A stretch of DNA of 64,000 nucleotides from Actinomycetota bacterium (GCA_003134555.1 PLBO01000082.1:61566-125565); one strand, 5' to 3'. Shown: positions 16,870 through 25,352, counted from the stretch's first letter. A program made the numbers and translations. The notes: generated from the sequence alone by a model not told the origin.

Positions 16870-18306
16870 CTATGTGAGTTCGTACGCCGCCGGGTCGGGT
16901 GTTTGCATGACGTCTCGGAAGCTGCTGAACGACCAGGGCCACACGGCGGGGAGGCCGCGGTCGTCGAGGTACCAGCTTTGACAACCGGTGACCCAGACGG
17001 TCTGCTTCGCGGCGAGCTCCCGGGCGCGTTCGAAGTCGGCCAATGCGTCGTGCGTCGCGCAGATCTCGCGGCCTTCGCCGGTCCGGATGCGCTCGATGAG
17101 CTGCATGATGTAGCGGAACTGGAGTTCGGCGACCTCGATGAGTGAGAAGTTCCCGACCGGACCGTTGGGGCCGTTCAGCAGGAAGAGGTTCGGGAAGTCG
17201 GGTATCGAGATCGACAGGAATGCCTCGGGTCGAGGTGTCCAGGCCTGTTCGAGCGTCATGCCGTCGCGGCCGACGATGTCGATCGGTCGCATGAACGCGT
17301 CGGCCTTGAAACCGGTTGCGAGCACGAGCACGTCGAGCTCGTGGAGGCGGCCGTCCTTCGTGCGCACACCGCTCGGTTCGATGCGCTCGATGGCGTCGGT
17401 GACGAGCTCGGCGTTCGGGCGCTGGATCGCGTCGTAGAAGTCGGGCGAGATGATCAGTCGTTTGCAGGCGGCGCGGTAGGTGGGACGGAGCCGTTCGCGC
17501 AGTTCCGAGTCGTGGACGTTGTTCTCGAGGTTCGCGAGACAGGCTTGTTGAATCATCTGGATCTCGGGCGATTCGGCGTCGACGACGGCGTTCGCGAAGA
17601 GGTCGAACATGTCCGACAAGTTCTGGCGCAATCCGGCGAGGTTCCCGGGATGCGCGCGAAACGCGGCGCGTTCCTCGTCGGTATACGCCGGGTTCTCCTG
17701 CGGCATGACCCACTGCGCGGTGCGTTGAAAAAGTGACAGTTTCGCGACGCGCTCGATGAGCGCCGACACCATCTGGACCGCGGTTGATCCAGTCCCGACG
17801 ATGCCGACGCGTGCGCCGTCGAGGTGAACGTCGTGGTCCCAGCGGGCGCTGTGGAACATCGCTCCGCGGAACGTGTCGAGTCCATCGATCTCCGGATACT
17901 TCGGGTGGTGCAGAACGCCGGTTGCCGCGATGACCACGTCGAAGTCGTCGCGGTATCCCGAGGCGGTCGTGAGGTGCCATGTCTTGTTCGCGAACACGCA
18001 GCGGGTGACCGTCTCGCCGAATCGGATTCGCGACAGCACGTCGTGTTCCTCGGCTACGTGCTCGAAGTACGCCTGGATCTCGGATCCGGGAGAGAAACGA
18101 CGGCTCCACTCGGGGTTCGGCCCGAAGGAATACGAGTACAAGTGCGACGGCACGTCACACGAAAGACCGGGGTAGGTGTTCTCTCGCCACGTTCCGCCGA
18201 CCCGATCGGCCTTCTCGAACACCGTGAAGTCGCGAAGTCCGGCCTCGGTCAGCTTGATCGCGGCGAGGATGCCCGCCATCCCGGCGCCGATAACCGCACA
18301 TCGCAT
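16870..18306 (-). CDS. Flavin-containing monooxygenase, Baeyer-Villiger type
   Basis: A class B flavoprotein of 478 residues that should use FAD, NADPH and O2 to insert oxygen next to a carbonyl or hydroxylate a substrate. It has an N-terminal FAD-binding VIGAGMAGILAA, an NADPH-binding VGIVGTGSTAVQM and the BVMO fingerprint FRGAMFHSARWDHD. Further motifs are GGTWRENTYPGLSCDVPSHLYS and LVLATGFKADAF. The fingerprint ends in WD rather than WP, seen in some subgroups. ATG 18306 is preferred to the track's TTG 18318 because GAGG lies just upstream. It follows the DUF2505 gene by 18 bases on the same strand. Confidence 0.9.
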   Translation of the reverse strand: MRCAVIGAGMAGILAAIKLTEAGLRDFTVFEKADRVGGTWRENTYPGLSCDVPSHLYSYSFGPNPEWSRRFSPGSEIQAYFEHVAEEHDVLSRIRFGETVTRCVFANKTWHLTTASGYRDDFDVVIAATGVLHHPKYPEIDGLDTFRGAMFHSARWDHDVHLDGARVGIVGTGSTAVQMVSALIERVAKLSLFQRTAQWVMPQENPAYTDEERAAFRAHPGNLAGLRQNLSDMFDLFANAVVDAESPEIQMIQQACLANLENNVHDSELRERLRPTYRAACKRLIISPDFYDAIQRPNAELVTDAIERIEPSGVRTKDGRLHELDVLVLATGFKADAFMRPIDIVGRDGMTLEQAWTPRPEAFLSISIPDFPNLFLLNGPNGPVGNFSLIEVAELQFRYIMQLIERIRTGEGREICATHDALADFERARELAAKQTVWVTGCQSWYLDDRGLPAVWPWSFSSFRDVMQTPDPAAYELT

Positions 18307-18324
18307 TGTGCCTCGCAACGCGAT

Positions 18325-18828
18325 CTACTTCTCTTTTTGCAGCCACCGTTGGCCGAAGTCGTGTTCGGCGTCCATCGTCTTCTTGGCTTGGTCGAAGACG
18401 AAGTGCTCGAGCTTGCCGCCGATGAGCGGCACCGAGACCTTGATCCTGGCGTCGATGAATTGCACGGATCCTCCGCCGACCGCTTCCAGACGGGTTGTGC
18501 CGGAGGTGGAGACCGATACCGGCACCCCGTGTGGTTCGATTCGCCAGGTGCCGGATCGAGTGCCTTCCGACGCCGGCTCCCAGTCCTCTGTCTGCGTCAT
18601 CGCGTTGTTGGGCTTGAAGAACTTCTTGGCGAAACCCGGGATGTCGGCCTGCACCGTGCGGTTCGTCACGATACGGAAACCACCGTCGGGCGTCTCCGCG
18701 CACTCGACGACCTCGTACTCCAAAGCCCCCGTCGCCTCGAGCTTCGCGCGGAGGAACTCCGCGTCGGTGAGCATGGCAAAGACGACCTCCGGGCCCGCGT
18801 CGTACTCGTGCTCCACGTTGGCGTCCAT
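18325..18828 (-). CDS. DUF2505 family protein (SRPBCC-like lipid-binding fold)
   Basis: A 167-residue cytoplasmic protein resembling the actinobacterial DUF2505 family, which is predicted to adopt the START/SRPBCC hydrophobic-pocket fold. The beginning MDANVEHEYDAGPEVVFAMLTDAEFLRAKLEATGA and the ending VPLIGGKLEHFVFDQAKKTMDAEHDFGQRWL are typical. Function is unknown; the fold usually binds hydrophobic ligands. It is transcribed away from oleBC, with only about 30 bases between the starts, and towards the flavin monooxygenase. This suggests it belongs to the lipid locus, which is inference. Confidence 0.8.
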   Translation of the reverse strand: MDANVEHEYDAGPEVVFAMLTDAEFLRAKLEATGALEYEVVECAETPDGGFRIVTNRTVQADIPGFAKKFFKPNNAMTQTEDWEPASEGTRSGTWRIEPHGVPVSVSTSGTTRLEAVGGGSVQFIDARIKVSVPLIGGKLEHFVFDQAKKTMDAEHDFGQRWLQKEK

Positions 18829-18846
18829 GTCGCGAACCGTAACGCG

Positions 18847-18852
18847 TACGAT
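18847..18852 (+). promoter_or_regulatory. Possible -10 element for leaderless oleBC transcript
   Basis: TACGAT lies 6 bases before GTG 18859, the spacing expected if transcription starts at the first codon base. No ribosome site precedes the GTG, and leaderless genes are common in actinobacteria. No convincing -35 box is seen at 17 bases upstream. Confidence 0.3.
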
Positions 18853-18858
18853 CTCGGC

Positions 18859-21432
18859 GTGTCATCCACGGCGCCCGCAACGCTGCCACCGCGGGGCCTC
18901 GCCGGTCTCGACCCGTCGTGGTCGCGACTGATGATCACACCGAAGCTCGACGGGATCGGGCGCACCTGGCACGTCCTCGACAACGGTGTGATCGACCCGG
19001 CCGTCACGCTGTTGTGTGTGCACGGCAACCCGACGTGGTCGTACCTCTGGCGAGACATGCTTGCCCGCGCCGATCCCCGGGTTCGGGTCGTCGCCGTCGA
19101 CCAGCTCGAGATGGGATTCTCCGAGCGCACCGGCATGACGCGCCGGTTGCAACAGCGCGTCGACGACCTCTGCGCGCTCACCGACCAGCTCGAGTTGAGC
19201 GGACCGATCGTCACTGTCGCCCACGACTGGGGCGGTCCTATTTCGCTCGGGTGGGCGGCGCGGCATCGCGCGCAACTCGAAGGTGTGGTCTTGACGAACA
19301 CTGCAGTGCACCAGCCCCCGGGCTCACGCGCTCCGGCACTGATCCGAATGGCTCGACTGCCGGGTGTTCTGCAACTCGTGTGCGTGCAGACGCCGGCGTT
19401 CATCCAGGCGACACTCGAGTTGTCTCGGCCGCGGCTGGCCAAACCCGTTCGAGACGCGTATCACGCGCCGTACCGGTCAGCGCAGCGGCGCGCCGGCATC
19501 GGCGCGTTCGTGCAGGACATTCCCCTCGATCAATCGCACCCCAGCGCGGAGGCGCTCGACGGGATCGTCGCCGACGTAGCCACCCTTCGGGACATCCCCG
19601 CGTTGCTGCTCTGGGGACCATCGGATCCGGTGTTCTCCGATATCTACCTTCGTGATCTCGAGGCTCGCCTTCCCCGCGCCGACGTGCACCGGTTCGTCGG
19701 AGTGAGCCACCTCGTGCCCGAAGAGGCAGACGTCGCGGGAGTAGTGCACGAGTGGGTCGCGCGGCGCGGCGCGCCGTCAACGAGCACGTCGCAATCCCTC
19801 GTGGCGCCGGTGTCACGGGCTCCGGCCTGGGCCGCGCTCGACCGGCGCGCGGGTGACGCCGATCTGGCGATGATCGAGATGACCGACCACGGCATCGGCC
19901 GGTCGATCAGCTTCGCGGCGTTGGACGCCGACGTGCGGCGTGTGGCGGCCGGCCTGGTGGAACACGGTGTGGCGCGAGGCGATCGTGTCGCGCTGCTGAT
20001 TCCACCGGGGATCGACCTCACGGTGTGCCTGTACGCCTGCTGGCGCATGGGGGCGGTGGTGGTGGTGGTCGACGCGGGTCTCGGCGCTCGTGGCATCAGT
20101 CGAGCGCTCAAGAGCGCGACGCCGCGCCACCTCATCGGAATCCCGCGCGCCTTGACTGCCGCGCGACTCCTGGGTTGGCCCGGTCGGCGAATTTCATCCG
20201 TCGCGATGCCGGCCGGCGTCGCGCGGTCGCTCGCGGTCTCGACCACCCTCGATGAGCTGCGCGCGCGGGGCGAGGGCCGGCCGGTCCCGCCGACCCCGAC
20301 CGATTCCGACCCGGCGGCGGTGATCTTCACTTCGGGTGCTACCGGCCCGGCCAAGGGCGTGTCATATCGGCACCACCAACTCCAAGCTCAACGCGATGTG
20401 CTCGCGCGCGTGTACGACATCAACGCCGACGACAGGTTCGTCGCCGCGTTCGCGCCGTTCGCGCTGTACGGACCGGCGATGGGGGTCCCGTCGGTCGTAC
20501 CGGACATGAGCGTGACCGCGCCCGGCACGCTGCGCGCGGTCGCGCTGGCCGAGGCGGCCGAAGCAATCGGTGCGTCGCTCGTGTTCGCGTCGCCCGCCGC
20601 CTTGGCCAACGTGATCGCCACCGCGGGTGATCTCACACCGCGCCATCGTGAAGCGCTGGCCAAGGTACGGCTGCTCTTGTCGGCCGGCGCGCCGGTGCCG
20701 AGCTCGGTCCTCCGTGCTGTGGCGGAGATCATGCCGAACGCCGAGGCTCACACGCCCTACGGCATGACCGAGGTGCTACCCGTTTCCGACATCACGCCGG
20801 CCGGGATCGAGGCCGCGGGCGCGGGCAACGGCGTCTGTGTCGGCCGCCCCCTCGCCGAGGTGTCGGTCGCGATCAGTCCGCTCGACGTCGATGGTCATGC
20901 CACCGGCGAGTTGACCACGCACGCGGATGCCACGGGCGAAGTGTGCGTCCAGGCCGCGCATGTGAAAGACGGTTACGACAAGCTCTGGGTCGTCCAGCAC
21001 GACAGCGCGCAGCCGCCGTACTGGCACCGGAGCGGCGATGTCGGCCACCTCGACGATCAGGGTCGGCTGTGGATCGAAGGGCGGATGATCCACATCATCA
21101 CGACCGCGAACGGGCCCGTCACGCCAGTAGGGATCGAGCAAGCCGTCGAGTCCATGGCCGAGGTCGGCCACGCCGCGTTGGTCGGGGTGGGGCCCGCCGG
21201 AACGCAGCAGCTTGTCGTGGTAGTCGTTCCCATCGAGCGCCGAAGGCGGCCCGACCTTGCACCCGTCGCGCTGGCGGAACGCGTCCGAGCAGTCGCGGGC
21301 GTCGACATCGCGGCCGTCTTCGTCGTTCCCGCGTTGCCGGTGGACAAGCGGCACAACTCGAAGATCGACCGGAGCCGGGTCGCCAAATGGGCGAGCGCGG
21401 TACTTGCCGGCGGTCGGATGCGCGCACTGTGA
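18859..21432 (+). CDS. oleBC: OleB-OleC fusion: beta-lactone decarboxylase plus beta-lactone synthetase
   Basis: Two enzymes of head-to-head hydrocarbon synthesis in one 857-residue chain. Residues about 20-303 are an alpha/beta hydrolase of the haloalkane-dehalogenase type, as in OleB. They include HGNPTWSYLW (55-64), nucleophile Asp123 with the adjacent Trp in VAHDWGG, a likely acid in WGPSDPVF and His284 in GVSHLVPEE. Residues about 345-857 are an AMP-forming synthetase close to OleC, with P-loop FTSGATGPAKGV, TPYGMTEVLPVSDI, GRMIHIITTANGPVTP and PVDKRHNSKIDR. OleC makes a beta-lactone from a 2-alkyl-3-hydroxyacid using ATP, and OleB decarboxylates it to a cis-olefin. Fused OleBC is known from actinobacteria such as Micrococcus. 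The track's 345 upstream residues are antisense readings. Confidence 0.88.
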   Translation: MSSTAPATLPPRGLAGLDPSWSRLMITPKLDGIGRTWHVLDNGVIDPAVTLLCVHGNPTWSYLWRDMLARADPRVRVVAVDQLEMGFSERTGMTRRLQQRVDDLCALTDQLELSGPIVTVAHDWGGPISLGWAARHRAQLEGVVLTNTAVHQPPGSRAPALIRMARLPGVLQLVCVQTPAFIQATLELSRPRLAKPVRDAYHAPYRSAQRRAGIGAFVQDIPLDQSHPSAEALDGIVADVATLRDIPALLLWGPSDPVFSDIYLRDLEARLPRADVHRFVGVSHLVPEEADVAGVVHEWVARRGAPSTSTSQSLVAPVSRAPAWAALDRRAGDADLAMIEMTDHGIGRSISFAALDADVRRVAAGLVEHGVARGDRVALLIPPGIDLTVCLYACWRMGAVVVVVDAGLGARGISRALKSATPRHLIGIPRALTAARLLGWPGRRISSVAMPAGVARSLAVSTTLDELRARGEGRPVPPTPTDSDPAAVIFTSGATGPAKGVSYRHHQLQAQRDVLARVYDINADDRFVAAFAPFALYGPAMGVPSVVPDMSVTAPGTLRAVALAEAAEAIGASLVFASPAALANVIATAGDLTPRHREALAKVRLLLSAGAPVPSSVLRAVAEIMPNAEAHTPYGMTEVLPVSDITPAGIEAAGAGNGVCVGRPLAEVSVAISPLDVDGHATGELTTHADATGEVCVQAAHVKDGYDKLWVVQHDSAQPPYWHRSGDVGHLDDQGRLWIEGRMIHIITTANGPVTPVGIEQAVESMAEVGHAALVGVGPAGTQQLVVVVVPIERRRRPDLAPVALAERVRAVAGVDIAAVFVVPALPVDKRHNSKIDRSRVAKWASAVLAGGRMRAL

Positions 21433-22406
21433 GGGTCCTCGTCACCGGCGCGACGAGCTTGCTCGGCGGAGCGGTCGCACAGCGACTGCAAGCCCGGGGT
21501 GACCACGTGACGGTGTTCCAGCGCCGACCGAGCGGGTTGGGGTTTCGCGAAGTGCTCGGCGACGTCGCCGATCGGTCGGCCGTCGACGCCGCACTTGCCG
21601 GAGTCGACGTGGCCATCCACGCGGCCGCCAGAGTCTCGGTCGTCGGACCGTGGTCGGCGTTCGCGGAAACCAATATCACCGGCACTACGAACATGCTCGA
21701 CGCGGCTCGAACCGCCGGAGTCACTCGATTCGTGTACGTCTCCTCGCCGTCGGTTGCCAATGCCGGCAAGTCGCTCGTGGGCGCTCCGGCCGGGCCGGCC
21801 GATCCCGACTCGGCGCGGGACAACTACTCCCGGAGCAAGGCGTCCGCCGAACTGTTGGCGCTCGCCGCCGCCACGAGTGGTTTCTCAGTTGTTGCGGTGC
21901 GGCCACATCTCGTGTGGGGTCCGGGTGACACTCAACTCGTCGGTCGCATAGTCAGTCGGGCTCGCGAGGGCCGGCTGGCCGTGATCGGTTCCGGTGCGGC
22001 ATTGATCGACACGACGTACATCGACAACGCGGCCGATGCGATCGTCGCGGCGGCGGATCGTGCCGGCGAGTTGAGCGGGCGCGCCCTCGTGGTGTCGAAC
22101 GGGCAACCGAGGCCGGTGCGCGAGTTGCTGAACCGGATCGCGTTGGCTGCCGGACTCGAGCCTCCTCGGCTCCGGGTACCGGTAGGGGTTGCCCGCGCCG
22201 CCGGAGCCGTCCTCGAGCGCGCATGGGCAGGTCTTCGACGCGAAGACGATCCGCCGATCACCAGGTTCCTCGCCGAACAGCTCTCGACTGCGCATTGGTT
22301 CGACCAGCGCGAAACCCGCGAGGCGCTCGGGTGGCAACCCTCGGTGGATCTCGATGAAGGTTTCGCCCGTCTGGAGTCGTGGTTCCTAGCCCGTCGGAAC
22401 CGATGA
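21429..22406 (+). CDS. oleD: OleD-like NAD(P)-dependent 2-alkyl-3-ketoacid reductase
   Basis: An extended short-chain dehydrogenase of 325 residues. It has the nucleotide-binding VLVTGATSLLGGAVAQRL, the active-site NYSRSKASAE (YxxxK) preceded by YVSSPSVA, and HLVWGPGDTQLV. OleD reduces the 2-alkyl-3-ketoacid made by OleA to the hydroxyacid that OleC turns into a beta-lactone. GTG 21429 overlaps the oleBC stop by four bases (GTGA), so the two are translationally coupled. The track ORF runs back into oleBC in another frame. Its last 21 bases overlap the convergent acyl carrier protein gene. Without the neighbouring oleBC it would only be called an NAD-dependent epimerase/dehydratase family protein. 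Confidence 0.87.
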   Translation: MRVLVTGATSLLGGAVAQRLQARGDHVTVFQRRPSGLGFREVLGDVADRSAVDAALAGVDVAIHAAARVSVVGPWSAFAETNITGTTNMLDAARTAGVTRFVYVSSPSVANAGKSLVGAPAGPADPDSARDNYSRSKASAELLALAAATSGFSVVAVRPHLVWGPGDTQLVGRIVSRAREGRLAVIGSGAALIDTTYIDNAADAIVAAADRAGELSGRALVVSNGQPRPVRELLNRIALAAGLEPPRLRVPVGVARAAGAVLERAWAGLRREDDPPITRFLAEQLSTAHWFDQRETREALGWQPSVDLDEGFARLESWFLARRNR

Positions 22407-22673
22407 GCGCACGAAGGCGGTCAGGTCTGCGACCGTTTCGAGCCACGGCAGCGTGGGCGGGTCGGTCACATCGTCGACCGAGAGGCCGAGGTCGTCGAGG
22501 ATCTGCTCGCGAACGCTGAGGAGTGCCTCGATCAGGGACAAAGAGTCGAGGCCGACGTCGCTGAGCAACGCGTCGTCGCGGAAGACGGCAATCGGCTCGC
22601 CGGTGACGGCGGCGAGCTCGGCTCGGAGCAGCGCGGCGATCGGATCGGCATCGGCATCGGCGGCGGAGGTCAT
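22386..22673 (-). CDS. Acyl carrier protein
   Basis: A 95-residue stand-alone carrier protein. The phosphopantetheine attachment Ser is in DVGLDSLSLIEALLSVREQI, followed by an acidic helix as in other ACPs. ATG 22673 overlaps the fatty-acyl-AMP ligase stop by four bases (ATGA), so ligase and carrier are made together. FAALs normally pass their acyl-adenylate to a carrier, so this ACP is the likely acceptor. The gene is invisible in the track because it was swallowed by a longer ORF in the same frame. It is convergent with oleD. Confidence 0.9.
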   Translation of the reverse strand: MTSAADADADPIAALLRAELAAVTGEPIAVFRDDALLSDVGLDSLSLIEALLSVREQILDDLGLSVDDVTDPPTLPWLETVADLTAFVRSSVPTG

Positions 22674-24304
22674 CCGAAGTTCATCCTTGCCAGCATGCCG
22701 TCGTCGGTGGCGAGCGATCTGCTGATCGCGAGGCGGCGGAGCTTCCCGCTCGGGGTTTTCGGCAACGACCCGCGCGGCACGAACGCGACGGTGGCAAGCG
22801 AGCAGCCCGTCTGACTCGCGACCGCCGTACGGATGCCGCGGCACGCCGTCTCGAGCTCCGTCGTCGACATGTGCTTGCTCGGTTCGACAACGATGGCAAG
22901 ACCGCCGTCGGGCGCCGCGACCGCAGCGATGCACCCTTGACGGATGGACCCGTGCTGCACGGCGGTCTCGATGTCGTCCGGATACACGTTGCGGCCGGCG
23001 ACGACGATGGCCTCGTCGCCGCGGCCGACGACGAACAGCTCGCCGTCGCGCATCAACCCGATGTCGCCGGTGACGAAGTAGCCGTCGTCTGTGAGGCACA
23101 GCTCCGCGCCGAGGTACCGAGAGAGAAGTGAAGCGCTGCGAAACTCGATCGGCCCGACGGGCCCGTCGCTCGGCGCGATCCGCACGTCGGTTCCGGCGAA
23201 CGGGGAGCCGGTGGAGACGAGCGCCGCCGCGCCGCCCGGCCCGTCGCCGTCAGCCGGCCGCGGGATCGAGCGCCACGGCTCGTGGGGACGCACCATCGTG
23301 ACCGCGAGCGTCGCTTCGGCCAACCCGTATCCCGGGCAGAACGCCAACGGGCGAAAACCCGTCGGCACGAACGCTTCTGTGAACCGCTCGAGCGTGTCGG
23401 CTCGGACCGCTTCCGAACCGACGATGATCGCTCGCAGCCGCGACAGGTCGAGCGATCCGATGCGGCGGCTCGCGCGGACCGCCAGATCCAACGCGAAGTT
23501 CGGGGCGACGGTGATGGTCGACCCCGTCGCGGAGCAGGTCCGCAGCCACGACCGCGGGTTGGCCATGAACGTCTCGGGCTTCATGAGCGTGAGTCGGTGA
23601 TCACCGAATTCGTGGGAACCCGCAGCCAGCGGCGCCAGGAGCTGTCCGATCAGACCCATGTCGTGCGACAGCGGAAGCCATGAGCACGAAGCGTCACCGG
23701 CTACGGGCTCGAGCGCCGCCACGATTGCGGTGACGTTCGCGCCGACCGCGTCGAGGGTCAAGAAGATGCCCTTCGGGGTTCCGATGCTGCCCGAGGTGAA
23801 CTGCACCAGTGCGCCTTCGCCGCTCAACGAGGACGGAGGACCACCGGAGAGTGTCTCGTCGAACGTGTGTACCGCGAGCGGTGCATCATCGAGCAACGAC
23901 GCCTGAGCCGCGTCCAACAAGAGCATCCGCGCCCCTGCGGCCGCGCAGAACCGCGTGAGTTGGTCGGCATAGACCTGCGGCGACATCCCGCGCGCCGGCA
24001 ACGGGAGTGACGCAACGGCGCAACCGGCGCGCCAGGCTCCGAACAGCGCGGTGACACAGGAGCGGGTGTTCGTGAGTACCGCCGCGATGGTGCCGCCCGC
24101 TCCCACCTTCGTGGCCATCCATCGGGCGGCGCCCTCCGCCGAGTCCCACAGCGCGCCGATCGCGGTCGGCTCCGGCTCGTCGCCGACGAAGTGCACGGTC
24201 CCGTTGCCGGCCGCGCTGTCGTCCAACAGGTCGAGCATCGAGATCGCGTGGGCGCGGCCGCGGGCGGTATCCGGACCGGTTGCGGTGGCCAGTTCGGCTG
24301 TCAT
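22670..24304 (-). CDS. Fatty-acyl-AMP ligase (FAAL)
   Basis: Activates a free fatty acid as acyl-AMP for transfer to an acyl carrier protein. The 544 residues carry ANL-superfamily motifs in the FAAL form: QFTSGSIGTPKGIFLT, SWLPLSHDMGLIGQLLAPL, VAPNFALDLAVR, FCPGYGLAEATLAVTMV, and the catalytic Lys loop PKTPSGKLRRLAISR. The HDMGLIG and YGLAEATL segments separate FAALs from ordinary acyl-CoA ligases. Whether the FAAL-specific insertion is present needs an alignment. It lies 10 bases after the OleA-like gene and overlaps the ACP gene, forming oleA-faal-acp. This suggests chains come from free fatty acids rather than from acyl-CoA. Confidence 0.88.
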   Translation of the reverse strand: MTAELATATGPDTARGRAHAISMLDLLDDSAAGNGTVHFVGDEPEPTAIGALWDSAEGAARWMATKVGAGGTIAAVLTNTRSCVTALFGAWRAGCAVASLPLPARGMSPQVYADQLTRFCAAAGARMLLLDAAQASLLDDAPLAVHTFDETLSGGPPSSLSGEGALVQFTSGSIGTPKGIFLTLDAVGANVTAIVAALEPVAGDASCSWLPLSHDMGLIGQLLAPLAAGSHEFGDHRLTLMKPETFMANPRSWLRTCSATGSTITVAPNFALDLAVRASRRIGSLDLSRLRAIIVGSEAVRADTLERFTEAFVPTGFRPLAFCPGYGLAEATLAVTMVRPHEPWRSIPRPADGDGPGGAAALVSTGSPFAGTDVRIAPSDGPVGPIEFRSASLLSRYLGAELCLTDDGYFVTGDIGLMRDGELFVVGRGDEAIVVAGRNVYPDDIETAVQHGSIRQGCIAAVAAPDGGLAIVVEPSKHMSTTELETACRGIRTAVASQTGCSLATVAFVPRGSLPKTPSGKLRRLAISRSLATDDGMLARMNFG

Positions 24305-24314
24305 CGTTCCCCGT

Positions 24315-25352
24315 TCAAAGAACCAGCGGGATCACTGCCGCGCTGAATCCAGCCGCTCCTCCGACGAGGAGAACCTTGTCGCCGGCTGCCGCACGCCCTT
24401 CTTCGATGGCGAGGTCGAGCGCGAACGGGATGCTTGCGGCCGCGGTGTTGCCGAACCGGTCGAGCGTCACGACGCAGCGGTCGAGGGGATATCTCAGGAG
24501 CGACGACACACGTTCGATGACCGACCTCGAGACCTGGTGGGGAACGACGAGGGCAACGTCGTCGAGCGCCCAGTCCAGCTTCATGAGCACGTCGGTCACC
24601 AGCGCGGGGATGCGAGCGACGGCGAGTTGCTGCAATTTCATGCTGCGGCACTCGAAGAACATCCGGTCGGGTGCCGCGCCGTAGCGGGAGCCGCCCGCGA
24701 GCACCGTCGAGAGCTCCCAATGGCGACCGTCCGACTCGAACGCGCCGCGCATGACGCCGCGTTCCGGAGCCGCACTCGCCTCGAGGACGCAAGCCGCGCC
24801 GGCATCTCCCAACGTGAGTGCCGCCAGACGCTGGGGCAGATCCTCGGAACCGTCGATGTCCCACTTGATGAACGGCAGGAGGCGCTCGCCGGCCGCGACG
24901 ACCACTCGTGGCGCGCGGCCGGTCTCGATGAAGGCCTGCGCCACGTCGAGCCCGTTGAGGAAGCTGTTGCACGCGTTCTTCACGTCCATCACGGCGGCGC
25001 GTTCACAACCCAGCGCGATCTGCAGCATGTTGGCTGTAGCGGGCTCCGCGACGTCGTGCGATGCCGACGCGAAGATCAGGAGATCGACGTCGCGGGGCTC
25101 GATTCCCGCGCTCGCCATGGCTTTCTCCGCGGCGCGCGCAGCGAGGTCGGATGAGCACACACCGTCGGACGCGTAGCGGCGCTCGACGACACCGGTAGCG
25201 AGACGGATGATGCCCTTCGGGATTCGCCACCCGCCGCTGCACTCGTTGACGCGCGTCTCGACCATGTCCGAGGTCCACACGTCGTCGGGCTCGTAGCGTC
25301 CTGTCCCGGTGATGAGGGCTCGGATACGAGACCCATTCTCGTTCTGAGTCAT
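24315..25352 (-). CDS. oleA: OleA-like thiolase-fold condensing enzyme (KAS III family)
   Basis: A 345-residue KAS III-type enzyme with catalytic Cys128 (VKNACNSFLNG), His272 (VVPHQVSR) and Asn302 (RFGNTAAASIP). Like OleA it has a Glu in an EPxTA motif (Glu103), about 25 residues before the Cys. In Xanthomonas OleA the catalytic base Glu117 occupies the equivalent place. The segment LPQRLAALTLGDAGAACVLEAS also resembles OleA. OleA condenses two fatty-acyl thioesters to a 2-alkyl-3-ketoacid. Use of acyl-ACP from the adjacent FAAL/ACP pair, rather than acyl-CoA, is inference. ATG 25352 is chosen over GTG 25376. It starts the oleA-faal-acp operon. A KAS III priming another lipid pathway is the alternative. 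Confidence 0.78.
   Translation of the reverse strand: MTQNENGSRIRALITGTGRYEPDDVWTSDMVETRVNECSGGWRIPKGIIRLATGVVERRYASDGVCSSDLAARAAEKAMASAGIEPRDVDLLIFASASHDVAEPATANMLQIALGCERAAVMDVKNACNSFLNGLDVAQAFIETGRAPRVVVAAGERLLPFIKWDIDGSEDLPQRLAALTLGDAGAACVLEASAAPERGVMRGAFESDGRHWELSTVLAGGSRYGAAPDRMFFECRSMKLQQLAVARIPALVTDVLMKLDWALDDVALVVPHQVSRSVIERVSSLLRYPLDRCVVTLDRFGNTAAASIPFALDLAIEEGRAAAGDKVLLVGGAAGFSAAVIPLVL

Noticed and set aside
17824-18858. 345-residue N-terminal extension of OleBC in the ORF track
   Set aside because: It is antisense to the flavin monooxygenase and DUF2505 genes and has no domain homology.
25140-25170. VCSSDL in the OleA-like protein, which resembles a known Illumina adapter read-through peptide
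   Set aside because: The DNA is GTGTGCTCATCCGACCT, two bases different from the adapter GTGTGCTCTTCCGATCT. It sits in a normally conserved SDLAxxAA region of the thiolase fold, so it is genuine coding sequence.
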